A DNA stretch of 64,000 bases. It comes from Flavobacteriaceae bacterium. GTDB lineage: Bacteria > Bacteroidota > Bacteroidia > Flavobacteriales > Flavobacteriaceae. The stretch's first letter is position 1, and the number at the start of each line of letters is the position of its first letter. Shown here in pieces: positions 16,835 to 26,995 of this stretch. The stretch spans positions 1 to 64,000 of the forward strand of contig JAURRA010000016.1 of assembly GCA_030835825.1 (NCBI GenBank), given 5' to 3'. Position numbers and translations under genes: made by a program. The notes under the pieces are model-generated. The model saw nothing but the letters and a program-made list of their open reading frames with translations. It searched no databases and was not told where the DNA came from.

Positions 16835-18730
16835 TTAGTCAACATTGTCGTGCAAAAACGAATTGTTTGTTCTGAATTGGATCTCATCATTGTCGTCCAA
16901 GTTTATGGTTGTTCTCGATCCCGATGTTTCCGAAGATGGCTTGGCTTGATCCAAGTCCATGCCTTGACGCTTGTAGGCAGGCGTTCGTTCGATTTCATCG
17001 ATTCTAGAAGCATTGAATTTATAATTAAATTCTTTTATTTTCTGTCGACGGTGTGCGTTTTGAGCATTGAACACATCTGAAATAGGGGTGTTTAAAGGAT
17101 CTATTTCCTCGATTTTTTCCAATTCTGAGGTCGATTTACTTTCCTCTAACACGATCTTATCACCCTCATTTTCTTCTTTTTCTAGGAAATAATTGGTGAA
17201 TTGAATGAAAGCCGAACCACCAACATAACGCGTTTCACAGAGCTCGCCATTTGTATTAGGACCAACCACAATATACTCATTGACATTGATATTCATAACA
17301 TCCTCAGGATCCTCCTCCTCCTCAAGACTCCAATTAACAATTTCTTGTTTTTGGGGTTGAGGTGTAGTGTTCTCAAATAAAGGCAGATCAAAGGTTAGGG
17401 CTGTTTGAGGCTCGTATTCCAAAGTATCGGCCATTTGTTCTTCCTCTTGAGAAAGCTGAACAAAGTCAGAAGGCTCCTCATCTTCATGCTCCTCTATTTG
17501 ATTGAATTCGAAATCCGATACAGAAGTCTCATCTTCTAAGATATCAAAGACAACATCTAAGTTTAATAAATCATTGGTCGTTTCAACAAACTCATCATCG
17601 TTGTCATCAAGTTGTAATTTGTGCACCACTTTTGGGATCGGAGTCTGAGCCACTGGCGTTGGTTGAGCAGTTTCAGTAATGACTTGACCGGCTTCCAAAT
17701 CATGGACAACTTTTTTCGATTCGGTATTTGTAATTTCGTGTTGTTGTTTTTCGCCGAAACCTGTAGCAATGATTGTCACAGAAATAGCCTCACCAAGAGT
17801 TGAATCTTCACCTACACCCATAATGATATCGGCCATATTACCTGTTTCATTTTGAATGTGCTCATTGATTTCTCCTATTTCATCAATTGTTATTTCGTGA
17901 GATCCTGACACTATGAGCAACAACACATTGGTAGCTCCCGAAATTTTGTTGTCATTTAACAGAGGCGAATCCAAAGCATTACCAATCGCCTTTTGGGCTC
18001 TATTTTGCCCTGAGGCAGATGCTGATCCCATAATGGCCGTGCCACTATCCTTCAAAACAGTTTTGGCATCGCGTAAATCAATGTTTTGCGTGTAGTGATG
18101 TGTAATAACCTCCGCTATGCCGCGCGCAGCAGTAGATAACACTTCGTCTGCTTTGGAGAACCCTGCTTTAAAACCTAGGTTACCATATACCTCTCGGAGT
18201 TTATTATTATTAATGACTATCAACGAATCCACATGATTTCTCATATTCTGAAGTCCAATCAAAGCCTGTTGGTTTCTCAACTTGCCCTCGAAAGCAAAGG
18301 GCATAGTTACAATACCCACGGTCAAAATATCTAACTCTTTCGCCATTTTTGCAATGACAGGAGCTGCGCCCGTACCTGTTCCACCCCCCATTCCAGCAGT
18401 TATAAAAACCATTTTTGTATTGGTTTCGAGCATACTGCGAATGTCATCCATACTTTCTTGAGCAGCTTCCTCGCCAACCTTTGGATTCGCTCCTGCCCCA
18501 AGACCCTCAGTCAAATGCATACCTAACTGGATTTTATTGGCAACTCCACTACTTTGAAGTGCTTGCGAGTCTGTATTACATATGACAAAATCAACACCGT
18601 TTATCCCTTGGGTAAACATATGATTAATGGCATTGCTGCCGCCACCTCCAACACCGATTACTTTGATGACATTGGATTGATTTTTAGGTAGATCAAAGGT
18701 TATGTTGTTAAAACCGTTATTTTCTTCCAT
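16835..18730 (-). CDS. ftsZ: Cell division protein FtsZ with long C-terminal extension
   Basis: FtsZ is the tubulin-like GTPase that forms the division ring. The GTPase core occupies about residues 18-335, with GVGGGGSNA and the tubulin signature GGGTGTG at 115-121. After it comes a roughly 300-residue extension rich in Glu and Asp with little predicted order, ending in NSFLHDNVD; total length is about 631 residues against 383 in E. coli. Long tails like this are normal for Flavobacteriia. I chose ATG 18730 (MEENNGFNN) because homologues begin just before FDLPKNQ; an in-frame ATG at 18772 would add 14 residues and overlap ftsA by 11 bases. Confidence 0.96.
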   Translation of the reverse strand: MEENNGFNNITFDLPKNQSNVIKVIGVGGGGSNAINHMFTQGINGVDFVICNTDSQALQSSGVANKIQLGMHLTEGLGAGANPKVGEEAAQESMDDIRSMLETNTKMVFITAGMGGGTGTGAAPVIAKMAKELDILTVGIVTMPFAFEGKLRNQQALIGLQNMRNHVDSLIVINNNKLREVYGNLGFKAGFSKADEVLSTAARGIAEVITHHYTQNIDLRDAKTVLKDSGTAIMGSASASGQNRAQKAIGNALDSPLLNDNKISGATNVLLLIVSGSHEITIDEIGEINEHIQNETGNMADIIMGVGEDSTLGEAISVTIIATGFGEKQQHEITNTESKKVVHDLEAGQVITETAQPTPVAQTPIPKVVHKLQLDDNDDEFVETTNDLLNLDVVFDILEDETSVSDFEFNQIEEHEDEEPSDFVQLSQEEEQMADTLEYEPQTALTFDLPLFENTTPQPQKQEIVNWSLEEEEDPEDVMNINVNEYIVVGPNTNGELCETRYVGGSAFIQFTNYFLEKEENEGDKIVLEESKSTSELEKIEEIDPLNTPISDVFNAQNAHRRQKIKEFNYKFNASRIDEIERTPAYKRQGMDLDQAKPSSETSGSRTTINLDDNDEIQFRTNNSFLHDNVD

Positions 18731-18761
18731 GTGATCTGATTTTAAGTCGTTATGATTTGTT

Positions 18762-20075
18762 TTATTCTGCATTATCTAAAAAGTCTTTAACCCTTTCTGT
18801 CAAAGTATCAAGAAAAGACCGGCGTTGCTTCTTAACTGCAACTTCTGCTTGTTCTTGATGTTCTTCTTGCGGATTCTCGTCAGTTGTCTGCTGAGCAGGC
18901 CAACCTCTTTTCTCGGCTCTACGAACACCATCCATAACCAAACCTACCGCGGTAGCATACAAAGGGCTGGTAATCTCGCTATCACTTTCTCCAGCCAGAT
19001 GCTCATTGGGATAACCTATCCTGGTGTCCATACCCGTAATGTATTCTACCAATTGTTTCAGGTGATTCAATTGACTGCCTCCTCCTGTTAGAACGATGCC
19101 TGCAATAAGTTTTTTCTTGCGTTCTTCGTGGCCGTAATTCTTTATTTCAACATACACCTGCTCGATGATTTCAACCACGCGAGCATGAATAATTTTAGAC
19201 AAATTCTTTAAGGTGATTTCTTTCGGATCGCGGCCTCTCAAGCCTGGGATAGATACGATTTCATTTTCCTTATTCTCCCCTGGCCAAGCCGATCCAAATT
19301 TAATTTTAAGTAATTCGGCCTGCTTTTCTATAATCGAACAACCTTCCTTGATATCCTCAGTAATGACATTTCCGCCAAAAGGAATTACCGCAGTATGACG
19401 AATAATGCCATCCTTAAATATAGCGAGGTCCGTTGTCCCCCCTCCTATATCGATCAGGGCTACACCAGCCTCCTTCTCTTCTTGACTCAAAACGGCATTG
19501 GCAGAGGCCAATGGCTCGAGAGTAATTCCGTCGAGGTCAATGCCAGCACTTTTCACACAGCGCCCTATATTTCTAATTGATGCCACTTGACCGACTACCA
19601 CATGAAAATTTGCTTCTAAGCGACCACCATACATTCCAATGGGCTCTTTGATTTCAGCCTGTCCATCCACTTTATAATCCTGTGGTAATACATGTATGAT
19701 CTCCTCTCCTGGCAACATCACCAGTTTGTGCACTTGATTTTCTAAAAGCTCTAAATCAACCTCATCAATGACTGCTTCGGCATTAGATCGGGTAATATAA
19801 TCACTGTGATGAAGACTTCGAATGTGTTGCCCTGCAATACCTACAGTGACCTCTGAAATTTTGACACCCGAGTCTAGTTCAGCGTCTTGCACAGCTTGTT
19901 GAATGGACTGTATGGTTTGTGTAATGTTATTGACTACACCTCGATGAACTCCAAGACTCTGAGATTTGCCAATGCCAAGGATTTCCAATTTGCCAAAATC
20001 ATTTTTGCGACCGATCATAGCTACTATTTTTGTAGTTCCAATATCTAAGCCAACAGCAAAATTTTGTTTCTCCAT
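18762..20075 (-). CDS. ftsA: Cell division protein FtsA
   Basis: FtsA is the actin-like ATPase that tethers FtsZ filaments to the membrane and recruits late division proteins. The 437-residue protein has the FtsA start AVGLDIGTTKIVAMIG (phosphate 1 loop), the 1C insertion domain at about 85-165, the second phosphate loop LIDIGGGTTDLAIF and the adenosine motif GIVLTGGGSQL. A C-terminal segment, RRSFLDTLTERVKDFLDNAE, is the amphipathic membrane-targeting helix. It sits four bases after ftsQ and directly before ftsZ. Start and length are normal. Confidence 0.96.
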   Translation of the reverse strand: MEKQNFAVGLDIGTTKIVAMIGRKNDFGKLEILGIGKSQSLGVHRGVVNNITQTIQSIQQAVQDAELDSGVKISEVTVGIAGQHIRSLHHSDYITRSNAEAVIDEVDLELLENQVHKLVMLPGEEIIHVLPQDYKVDGQAEIKEPIGMYGGRLEANFHVVVGQVASIRNIGRCVKSAGIDLDGITLEPLASANAVLSQEEKEAGVALIDIGGGTTDLAIFKDGIIRHTAVIPFGGNVITEDIKEGCSIIEKQAELLKIKFGSAWPGENKENEIVSIPGLRGRDPKEITLKNLSKIIHARVVEIIEQVYVEIKNYGHEERKKKLIAGIVLTGGGSQLNHLKQLVEYITGMDTRIGYPNEHLAGESDSEITSPLYATAVGLVMDGVRRAEKRGWPAQQTTDENPQEEHQEQAEVAVKKQRRSFLDTLTERVKDFLDNAE

Positions 20076-20079
20076 AATT

Positions 20080-20793
20080 TTATATTTTTATTCCAACCAC
20101 CTGGTTTCCAGCAGTGAGGTTAACGGTTTTATATGACGATAACTTATCTGTTTCATAGGCATACTGATAGAATGCCAAAAATTTATTCATCTTAAAGGAC
20201 AGATCGTCCATATTTCCCAATACCACTTTATGATTCCAAACCCTAGTTTGAAATGTCAAACGACCTTGTTCGTCACAGCCATAGGCTGTGATAATTTTTT
20301 TTAATTGCGAATGGCGGTGAACGTAGTTTGCCAACTGCGTTATCTCGCTCAATTCCTCTTTACAATCGACCATGTCTACCAAGGGCAAACGCGGTGCAGA
20401 TTTGTCAGACAAAGGCATTTTGAAACCCATTGCATCTATATATCCATGTTCTCCTCCAAACAACCTAGCAATGGGTTCTCGCTCCACAAATTCTACATAC
20501 AGTACTCCCGATATGGAGAGAAAAACTTCTGCAGATTTGATATATGGATTGCGTTCTATTGCTTTTTCTAGCAATTTCAAATCTACCCCAAGTTTTGCCA
20601 TATTGCTCAGGTCTGGCTGCTTTAGTATTAACAATTTATCAACGATTTCGTGATCTAATAGTCCATATATATCGCCTTTAATTGTCACTTCAATGTCCGA
20701 GATTTGACGCTGCTGATTTCTTATAGCACTGAAAATCATCAAGCTAGCCAAACAGCAAAATGCAATGATCAATTTGACGTTATCCCAATTCAT
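20080..20793 (-). CDS. ftsQ: Cell division protein FtsQ
   Basis: FtsQ is a bitopic inner membrane protein that links cytoplasmic and periplasmic parts of the divisome. The 237-residue product has a short cytoplasmic start, one transmembrane helix at about residues 5-22 (VKLIIAFCCLASLMIFSA), a POTRA domain at about 33-105 (DIEVTIKGDIYGLLD through YVEFVEREPIARL) and an FtsQ beta domain. Sequence conservation is low, as usual, so position between murC and ftsA is part of the evidence. The start overlaps the end of murC by 14 bases, suggesting coupled translation. Confidence 0.92.
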   Translation of the reverse strand: MNWDNVKLIIAFCCLASLMIFSAIRNQQRQISDIEVTIKGDIYGLLDHEIVDKLLILKQPDLSNMAKLGVDLKLLEKAIERNPYIKSAEVFLSISGVLYVEFVEREPIARLFGGEHGYIDAMGFKMPLSDKSAPRLPLVDMVDCKEELSEITQLANYVHRHSQLKKIITAYGCDEQGRLTFQTRVWNHKVVLGNMDDLSFKMNKFLAFYQYAYETDKLSSYKTVNLTAGNQVVGIKI

Positions 20794-22141
20794 TTTGAAA
20801 ATTTAATTGTGAGACAATATTATCTACTTCTAATCCAATATCCCCCGCGCCCAAAAGCAGTCCAACGGTCGCTTTACTTCGCGATAAGACAGATGCAATA
20901 TCTGACTTAGAGATGACTGCTTTTTGATCGTTGTCAATCAAAGAAAGTAACCACTCACTGGTCACACCTGGGATAGGCTTTTCACGTGCTGGATAAATTG
21001 GCAGTAAAAAAACATGATCGAATAGAGATAAAGCGGCTGAAAATTGCTTGGCAAAATCCCTAGTTCGAGAAAATAAGTGAGGTTGGAACACCACAGCAGT
21101 ACCCCGATTAGGATACATCTCTGCCACTGCTTGGTGTATAGCTGTAATTTCTGATGGATGATGAGCATAATCATCGATAAGTGTAAAGTCTGTCGATTTC
21201 AATCGGTAAGAAAACCGTCTTTGAATTCCTAAAAAAGTTTGTAATCCTTCTCTGATAGCAGACTCAGAGCAACCCAATTGAATCGCCATTGCACAGGCTG
21301 CCGTTGTATTTGCCAAATTATGACGCCCTGGCAAGACCGCTTTTAATTGGTTTAAACGTCCTTTAGGATGGATCAAATCAAAAACATACGATCCGTCAGC
21401 AATGGTTGTAATCTCCGAGCGATAGTTTGCTGGAGAAGCAACCCCATAGGTTTGTCCATTTAATGGCAAATCAATATGATGAAATAAAGTCTTAGGATTT
21501 TGAATTTTTTCCGCAAATTCGACAAAAGATGCCTTGAGATCACTTTCCGTGTGGTAAATATCCAAGTGGTCGGCATCCATGGAAGTGACACAAGCCATGT
21601 CTGCCCTTAGAGTCAGGAACGATCTGTCGTATTCGTCCGCTTCCACCAGCATGTATTCATCTCCGCTATTGATGTAATTGGTTTGATAATTTTCTGAAAC
21701 ACCGCCCAAAAATGCCGTAAAAGAACTGTTATTTGATTTTAGCAAATGAGCTAATAAGGTTGTAGTTGTGGTCTTTCCATGCGTGCCTCCAATGGCAATA
21801 CAATAGGAGTCGCTTGAAAGAAACCCTAATATTTCGGACCTCTTACAAACAGTAAAACCTTGACTCAGGAAGTATGTCAATTGAGGATGTTCTTGAGGTA
21901 TAGCTGGAGTATAAATAACCAAGGTGTCCTCAGCAATTAAACAGCTTTTAGGAATAACATCGCAAGACCAGTCAAAAACAATCTCGACACCTAAATCCTC
22001 TAACTCTGAGGTCAGGGTTGAAACAGTTTTATCATAACCATAAACAGACTTGCCAAGTGATACCATATGGCGCGCCAAAGCACTCATACCTATGCCACCA
22101 ATACCAATGAAAAACACGTTATTTTTATCGTTCCAACTCAT
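20780..22141 (-). CDS. murC: UDP-N-acetylmuramate--L-alanine ligase
   Basis: MurC adds L-alanine to UDP-MurNAc, the first amino acid of the peptidoglycan stem peptide, using ATP. The 453-residue protein has the N-terminal UDP-binding loop FFIGIGGIGMSALAR, the ATP loop GGTHGKTTT at 118-126, the Mur ligase centre (EADEYDRSFL, DADHLDIY) and the C-terminal domain with DDYAHHPSEI and FQPHLFSRT. All catalytic elements are present. The gene overlaps murG by four bases (ATGA) and ftsQ by 14, in the standard dcw order. Confidence 0.97.
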   Translation of the reverse strand: MSWNDKNNVFFIGIGGIGMSALARHMVSLGKSVYGYDKTVSTLTSELEDLGVEIVFDWSCDVIPKSCLIAEDTLVIYTPAIPQEHPQLTYFLSQGFTVCKRSEILGFLSSDSYCIAIGGTHGKTTTTTLLAHLLKSNNSSFTAFLGGVSENYQTNYINSGDEYMLVEADEYDRSFLTLRADMACVTSMDADHLDIYHTESDLKASFVEFAEKIQNPKTLFHHIDLPLNGQTYGVASPANYRSEITTIADGSYVFDLIHPKGRLNQLKAVLPGRHNLANTTAACAMAIQLGCSESAIREGLQTFLGIQRRFSYRLKSTDFTLIDDYAHHPSEITAIHQAVAEMYPNRGTAVVFQPHLFSRTRDFAKQFSAALSLFDHVFLLPIYPAREKPIPGVTSEWLLSLIDNDQKAVISKSDIASVLSRSKATVGLLLGAGDIGLEVDNIVSQLNFQNELG

Positions 22142-23229
22142 AGATTCACTAGTTTTTCAATTGCGTGAACAATGCGTTCTGCCGCATCGGTTTTGGCCAA
22201 TTTCTTCATATTTAGACGCAGGGTATTCTGCAATTCAACATCCGAAATCAGCTGACGGAAACTAGGCTCAAATTGAGTAGCCAAATCCTTTTCTTTTATC
22301 ATCATAGCCGCACCAGCATCAACAAGAGATTGTGCATTCTTAGTTTGATGATCTTCTGCCACATTAGGTGAAGGAATAAATATTACAGGTTTACCAACAA
22401 CACAAAGTTCAGAAACAGCTAAAGCACCAGCTCGCGAAATGATTATATCGGCCGCGGCATAGGCTTGACCCATATCTTTTATAAAATCTACAACGCGAAT
22501 ATTAGACCCATTACTGTATAGCTGGTATTGTGAGTAGTACAACTCCCCGCACTGCCATAGGATTTGATAATTCGATTCTTTTATGAAGAGTGCCTTATCT
22601 TGTAACAGTTCATTGATGCGCTTTGCCCCTAAACTACCACCCAAAACAAGTAGTATGGGGGCCGAAGGATCAAAGCCAAAATTGATTTTTGACTGGGCAG
22701 GATCTGACGCAACAGTTAGATTTTTTCGTATTGGATTACCAGTAAATAATACTTTTGACTTTGGAAAAAACCTATCCATTTTTGGATAAGCTACACAAAT
22801 GGCATTCACCCTATTAGCTAAAAATTTATTCGTTATTCCTGGGAACGAATTTTGCTCTTGAATTAATGATGGTATATTTTTTAGAGTAGCAACAAAGAGC
22901 AATGGCCCACTGGCAAATCCACCAGTACCAATAGCAACATCTGGTTTAAATTGGAGCAAAACAATAAGGGATTGCACAAGACTAACCATCAGTTTGACAG
23001 GAAAAAGTAAGTTTTTTACCGTCAATCGACGCTGTAAACCAGAGACCCACAAACCTTTAATGCGATAACCAACTGCCGGGACTTTTTGCATTTCCATCCG
23101 ATTAGAAGCACCGACAAATAGCACATCAACATCAGGCCAACGCTGTTGTACTGCGTCAGCGATAGCAATGGCAGGGAAGATGTGTCCTCCCGTTCCTCCG
23201 CCCGATATGATGATTTTTTTTAATGTCAT
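22138..23229 (-). CDS. murG: UDP-N-acetylglucosamine--N-acetylmuramyl-(pentapeptide) pyrophosphoryl-undecaprenol N-acetylglucosamine transferase
   Basis: MurG converts lipid I to lipid II on the cytoplasmic face of the inner membrane. The 363-residue GT-B protein has the first glycine loop GGGTGGHIFPAIAIA at about 10-24, IGTGGFASGP, the UDP-GlcNAc region LGGSLGAKRIN, and ISRAGALAVSELCVVGKPVIFIPSP with the DHQTKNA segment of the sugar-nucleotide site. Length agrees with the family. It starts two bases after ftsW and overlaps murC by four bases. Confidence 0.97.
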   Translation of the reverse strand: MTLKKIIISGGGTGGHIFPAIAIADAVQQRWPDVDVLFVGASNRMEMQKVPAVGYRIKGLWVSGLQRRLTVKNLLFPVKLMVSLVQSLIVLLQFKPDVAIGTGGFASGPLLFVATLKNIPSLIQEQNSFPGITNKFLANRVNAICVAYPKMDRFFPKSKVLFTGNPIRKNLTVASDPAQSKINFGFDPSAPILLVLGGSLGAKRINELLQDKALFIKESNYQILWQCGELYYSQYQLYSNGSNIRVVDFIKDMGQAYAAADIIISRAGALAVSELCVVGKPVIFIPSPNVAEDHQTKNAQSLVDAGAAMMIKEKDLATQFEPSFRQLISDVELQNTLRLNMKKLAKTDAAERIVHAIEKLVNL

Positions 23230-23231
23230 AT

Positions 23232-24431
23232 TTATAAAGCTTCGCTTAACACATCCAATGGATTTTCGTTTTCTCTATTACTCGGTAATTCCTGGTCCTT
23301 TCCGTAATCTGCACTAACACTTAATAGTATTCCAATGGCCAAGCAAGTCATCCAAATAGATGTACCCCCACTACTTATAAGTGGCAAGGTTTGACCCGTT
23401 ACTGGCAACAATTCAACTGCCACGCCCATATTGATAAAAGCCTGAAAAACAATAGGCAGCCCAATACCGACTGAAAGTAATGATCCAAATACTGTTTGAG
23501 ATTTATAGGCTATGATCACCACCCTGAACAATAACCACAGATAGAAAAGGACCAACATCATTCCGCCGATCAAACCATATTCTTCAATGATAATAGCAAA
23601 AATGAAATCCGAAGAGGATTGCGGCAGAAAGTTCTTTTGCCGACTTTTACCAGGACCTAACCCCCTAATCTGCCCAGTGGCAATGGCAATTTTTGCCTTT
23701 TCAATTTGATAGTTATCCGAAGCATTGTCCTCTCCCCGGAAACGCTCCACCCTACTCATCCAAGTATCAACTCGATTGGGCATCAAATCGGGGAAAGCTT
23801 TGAAGGTCAAAATAAAAAGAACGACCATGACTAATGCGGCACCTCCAATTAAGGCCAAGTATTTAAAAGGATAACCACCTACAAAGGCCAATACAAAGAC
23901 CATGAACATCATGATGGCAGCGGTCGAGAAATTTGCAGGAAAAATCAAGCCAATAATACCAAATACAGGAAGCCAAAGAGGAATCAAACCCTCTTTGAAA
24001 GTAATTGTTTTGTCATGTATTTTCGATAAATAGCGGGCAACATAGACCATGAGTACTACTGAGGCTAAGGTCGAAGGCTGAAAAGAAAATCCCACAAAAG
24101 GCAAGCTAATCCATCGCTTAGTATTGGTCAAGCTATCGCTGCTGTCAATTTGAAACATGGTATACAACAATAGCAAAGCCACAACAGGAAGCATGATAAT
24201 TGAAAGGCCCTTGAAATAGCGATAGGGTAGCTTGTGCACTGCAAAGATTATCACAAATCCTAAAAACAAATGCATGAAATGCTTCACAACAAAACTAAAG
24301 GTCTGACCATTGCCATAGGTATAAGCGAGATTACTGGCTGCACTGTAAACTGGCAAAAAGGAAAAGATAGCCAGAAGCGCTGTGATAGCCCAAATGGTTC
24401 GATCGCCTTGTATGTTTTTAATGAATTTCAT
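23232..24431 (-). CDS. ftsW: Septal peptidoglycan polymerase FtsW (SEDS family)
   Basis: FtsW is the SEDS-family glycosyltransferase that polymerises lipid II at the septum together with FtsI. The 399-residue protein has about ten hydrophobic helices. It carries SEDS signatures near GLGPGKSRQKNFLPQSSSDFIFAIIIEEYGLIGG and the C-terminal GQTLPLISSGGTS. It shares one base with murD and lies two bases ahead of murG. Its place between murD and murG, with ftsI four genes upstream, fits FtsW rather than the elongation paralogue RodA. Confidence 0.95.
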   Translation of the reverse strand: MKFIKNIQGDRTIWAITALLAIFSFLPVYSAASNLAYTYGNGQTFSFVVKHFMHLFLGFVIIFAVHKLPYRYFKGLSIIMLPVVALLLLYTMFQIDSSDSLTNTKRWISLPFVGFSFQPSTLASVVLMVYVARYLSKIHDKTITFKEGLIPLWLPVFGIIGLIFPANFSTAAIMMFMVFVLAFVGGYPFKYLALIGGAALVMVVLFILTFKAFPDLMPNRVDTWMSRVERFRGEDNASDNYQIEKAKIAIATGQIRGLGPGKSRQKNFLPQSSSDFIFAIIIEEYGLIGGMMLVLFYLWLLFRVVIIAYKSQTVFGSLLSVGIGLPIVFQAFINMGVAVELLPVTGQTLPLISSGGTSIWMTCLAIGILLSVSADYGKDQELPSNRENENPLDVLSEAL

Positions 24432-25762
24432 TACAATTGTCGCACCGCATTTTTAAATTGTCGACCACGATCCTCGTAGTCATTGAATAAATCGAAACTA
24501 GCGCAGGCCGGAGACAATAAAACATTATCTCCTGGCGCTGCTAATTGGTACGCCATGCTGACGGCCTCTGTCATGGATTGGGTGTCCGAAATAATGCTCA
24601 CCATAGGACCGAAAGACTCTATTATTTTCTTGTTATCTACTCCCAAACAAATGATTGCCTTTACTTTCTCAAATACAATTGGGAAGAGCTCAGTATAGTC
24701 ATTACCCTTATCCAATCCCCCAACTATCCAAACGGTGGGCGACTTCATACTTTGCAACGCATAATAGGTCGCGTTGACATTTGTTGCCTTAGAATCGTTG
24801 ATATATTGAACCCTATTGATCTTTAGCACCTGTTCCATTCGATGCTCCACCCCGTGAAAATTTTGTAAACTTTCTCTGATGAATTGCTTTCTTACACGCA
24901 ACAAATTGGCCACCGCAGCAGCGGCCATTGCGTTCTTGACATTGTGCTGTCCCTCTAATTTAAGCTCTGATATTGGCATAAGTGGTTTTTTTTTTGAATG
25001 AAAAACAATTTGATTATCCTGATTATATATCCCTTGATCCAATATTCTAGTTGAGGAAAGAGGGAATTGACCGACCATTGGAGAAGCAGCCTTCAAAGCT
25101 TCAACTGTAGCAACGTCATCGGCATCAAAAATCAAAAAATCATGAGGTGTTTGCTGAGACGTAATATTTAGTTTAGCAGCAACATATTGGCTGAAATCGT
25201 AATTATATCGATCCAAATGATCAGGTGTGATATTAGTTATAACAGCAATGTGAGGGTGGAACGATTGTATGTCGTCCAATTGAAAACTACTTACCTCCAA
25301 AACAATATACTTCGGGTCAGAAATTGTTAATTGTCTTGAAAGGCTGAATCCAATATTCCCGGCTAAAGCTGAATCAAAATCGGCTGTTTTTAAAATATCG
25401 TAAATCCATGTTGCTGTTGTTGTTTTGCCATTACTTCCAGTAACAGCAATTAATAAGGCATCAGTATATCGCGAACCAAACTCAATCTCTGAGGCAATTT
25501 CAATGCCTGCCTGCCTTGCTTCGGTAACCACAGAAATATGATTTGGAATTCCAGGACTTTTTACGATTAAATCGGCTTGTAGAATTTCGGCCATGCTGTG
25601 GGTTTCTGATTCGTATCGAATACCAGCATCTAGCAATTCACTCCTGTAAATGCTATCTATAGGGCCCTTATCGCTCACAAAAACATCCCAGCCTTTCTGA
25701 CGCCCCAGCAATGCAGCTCCTACACCACTTTCTCCTGCCCCTAAAATCACCAGCTTTTTCAT
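24431..25762 (-). CDS. murD: UDP-N-acetylmuramoylalanine--D-glutamate ligase
   Basis: MurD adds D-glutamate to UDP-MurNAc-L-Ala. The 443-residue protein shows the N-terminal loop LGAGESGVGAALLG, KSPGIP, the ATP loop TGSNGKTTTA, central ligase segments (LEVSSFQLDDI, NITPDHLDRY), GVEHRMEQV, and the C-terminal INDSKATN and LSPACASFDLF signatures. It abuts mraY without spacing and shares a base with ftsW. Product identity is clear from the MurD-specific C-terminal motifs. Confidence 0.97.
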   Translation of the reverse strand: MKKLVILGAGESGVGAALLGRQKGWDVFVSDKGPIDSIYRSELLDAGIRYESETHSMAEILQADLIVKSPGIPNHISVVTEARQAGIEIASEIEFGSRYTDALLIAVTGSNGKTTTATWIYDILKTADFDSALAGNIGFSLSRQLTISDPKYIVLEVSSFQLDDIQSFHPHIAVITNITPDHLDRYNYDFSQYVAAKLNITSQQTPHDFLIFDADDVATVEALKAASPMVGQFPLSSTRILDQGIYNQDNQIVFHSKKKPLMPISELKLEGQHNVKNAMAAAAVANLLRVRKQFIRESLQNFHGVEHRMEQVLKINRVQYINDSKATNVNATYYALQSMKSPTVWIVGGLDKGNDYTELFPIVFEKVKAIICLGVDNKKIIESFGPMVSIISDTQSMTEAVSMAYQLAAPGDNVLLSPACASFDLFNDYEDRGRQFKNAVRQL

Positions 25763-26995
25763 CTATCTGATTTTCAGTGTTACGATTGAAACAATAGCCA
25801 AAAGAATTCCCACAATCCAAAAACGTGTGACTATCTTACTTTCGTGATAGCCTGCTTTTTGGTAGTGGTGATGCAAGGGTGACATCAAGAATATTCGTCT
25901 TCCAGCACCGTATTTTTTCTTGGTATATTTGAAATAGGCCACTTGAAGCACAACAGAGAGATTCTCAGCCAGAAAGATGCCGCAAAGGACCGGAATTAGC
26001 CATTCTTTTCTCACTGCTATTGCCACAACAGCAATAACACCTCCAATAGTCAGGCTTCCTGTGTCACCCATGAATACTTGAGCGGGATAGGCATTATACC
26101 ATAAAAATCCAATCAAAGCTCCGACCATAGCAGCAATATATATGGTGATTTCTTCAACTCTTGGGATATACATAACATTCAAATAGTCGGAAAAGATGAT
26201 GTTACCAGATATCCATGCAAAGACACCAAGTGTTAACATAATAATTGCCGATGTGCCTGCTGCTAAACCATCTATACCATCGGTGAGATTGGCACCATTA
26301 GAAACTGCTGTTACGATAAATATGACGATGGGTATAAAGATTAACCAGGCATAGGAACTTACAGATGGGCTGATCCACGAGATCAAACTGGAGTAATCGA
26401 ATTCATTAAATTTGACAAAAGGAATTGTCGTTTTTGTCGATTTAATTTCAGGAGAAAATACAGCCGAGCTTGGAACTGTAGTTTCCATCTGCACAGTAGT
26501 AGGCGAAGGCGCTTCTTCTTTTATGGTCACCTCAGGGTGAAAGTATAGCGTAGTACCAACAATAATGCCCAACCCCACTTGACCTAGGACCTTAAATCGT
26601 CCTTTAAGACCTTCTTTATCTCTTTTGAACTTCTTGATATAATCGTCTATAAACCCAATAGTTCCCATCCAAAAGGTTGTAATCAGTAGAAGTATGATAT
26701 AGATATTATTGAGTTTGGCCAACAATAAAACGGGCACCACGGTAGCTAAAATTATAATCAAGCCACCCATTGTAGGAGTCCCTTCTTTTTGCTTTTGGCC
26801 TTCTAAACCCAGTTCACGAATAGTTTCTCCAACTTGCTTTTGGTTGAGTATATTAATTATTTTCTTCCCATAAACCGTTGAAATGACAAGGGATAAAATA
26901 ATAGCCATTGCAGCACGGAAGCTTAAAAAACTAAAAAGAGAGGCCCCTGGGAATTGAAAATTTTGTTCGAGATATTTGAATAAGAAGTATAACAT
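25763..26995 (-). CDS. mraY: Phospho-N-acetylmuramoyl-pentapeptide-transferase
   Basis: MraY transfers phospho-MurNAc-pentapeptide to undecaprenyl phosphate, making lipid I in the inner membrane. The 410-residue protein has about ten transmembrane helices and the catalytic motifs FIDDYIK (Asp pair), [10 protein letters not shown] and FMGDTGSL, then the family end [10 protein letters not shown]. It is longer than E. coli MraY (360) because of a Ser/Thr/Pro-rich insert of about 50 residues after the helix near residue 150 ([18 protein letters not shown] region). I believe this insert is usual in Bacteroidota MraY. It shares one base with murE. Confidence 0.96.
   Translation of the reverse strand: MLYFLFKYLEQNFQFPGASLFSFLSFRAAMAIILSLVISTVYGKKIINILNQKQVGETIRELGLEGQKQKEGTPTMGGLIIILATVVPVLLLAKLNNIYIILLLITTFWMGTIGFIDDYIKKFKRDKEGLKGRFKVLGQVGLGIIVGTTLYFHPEVTIKEEAPSPTTVQMETTVPSSAVFSPEIKSTKTTIPFVKFNEFDYSSLISWISPSVSSYAWLIFIPIVIFIVTAVSNGANLTDGIDGLAAGTSAIIMLTLGVFAWISGNIIFSDYLNVMYIPRVEEITIYIAAMVGALIGFLWYNAYPAQVFMGDTGSLTIGGVIAVVAIAVRKEWLIPVLCGIFLAENLSVVLQVAYFKYTKKKYGAGRRIFLMSPLHHHYQKAGYHESKIVTRFWIVGILLAIVSIVTLKIR

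Noticed and set aside
18825-19091. Plus-strand frames opposite the ftsA-ftsI genes
   Set aside because: All are antisense to genes with complete families and show no motif of their own.
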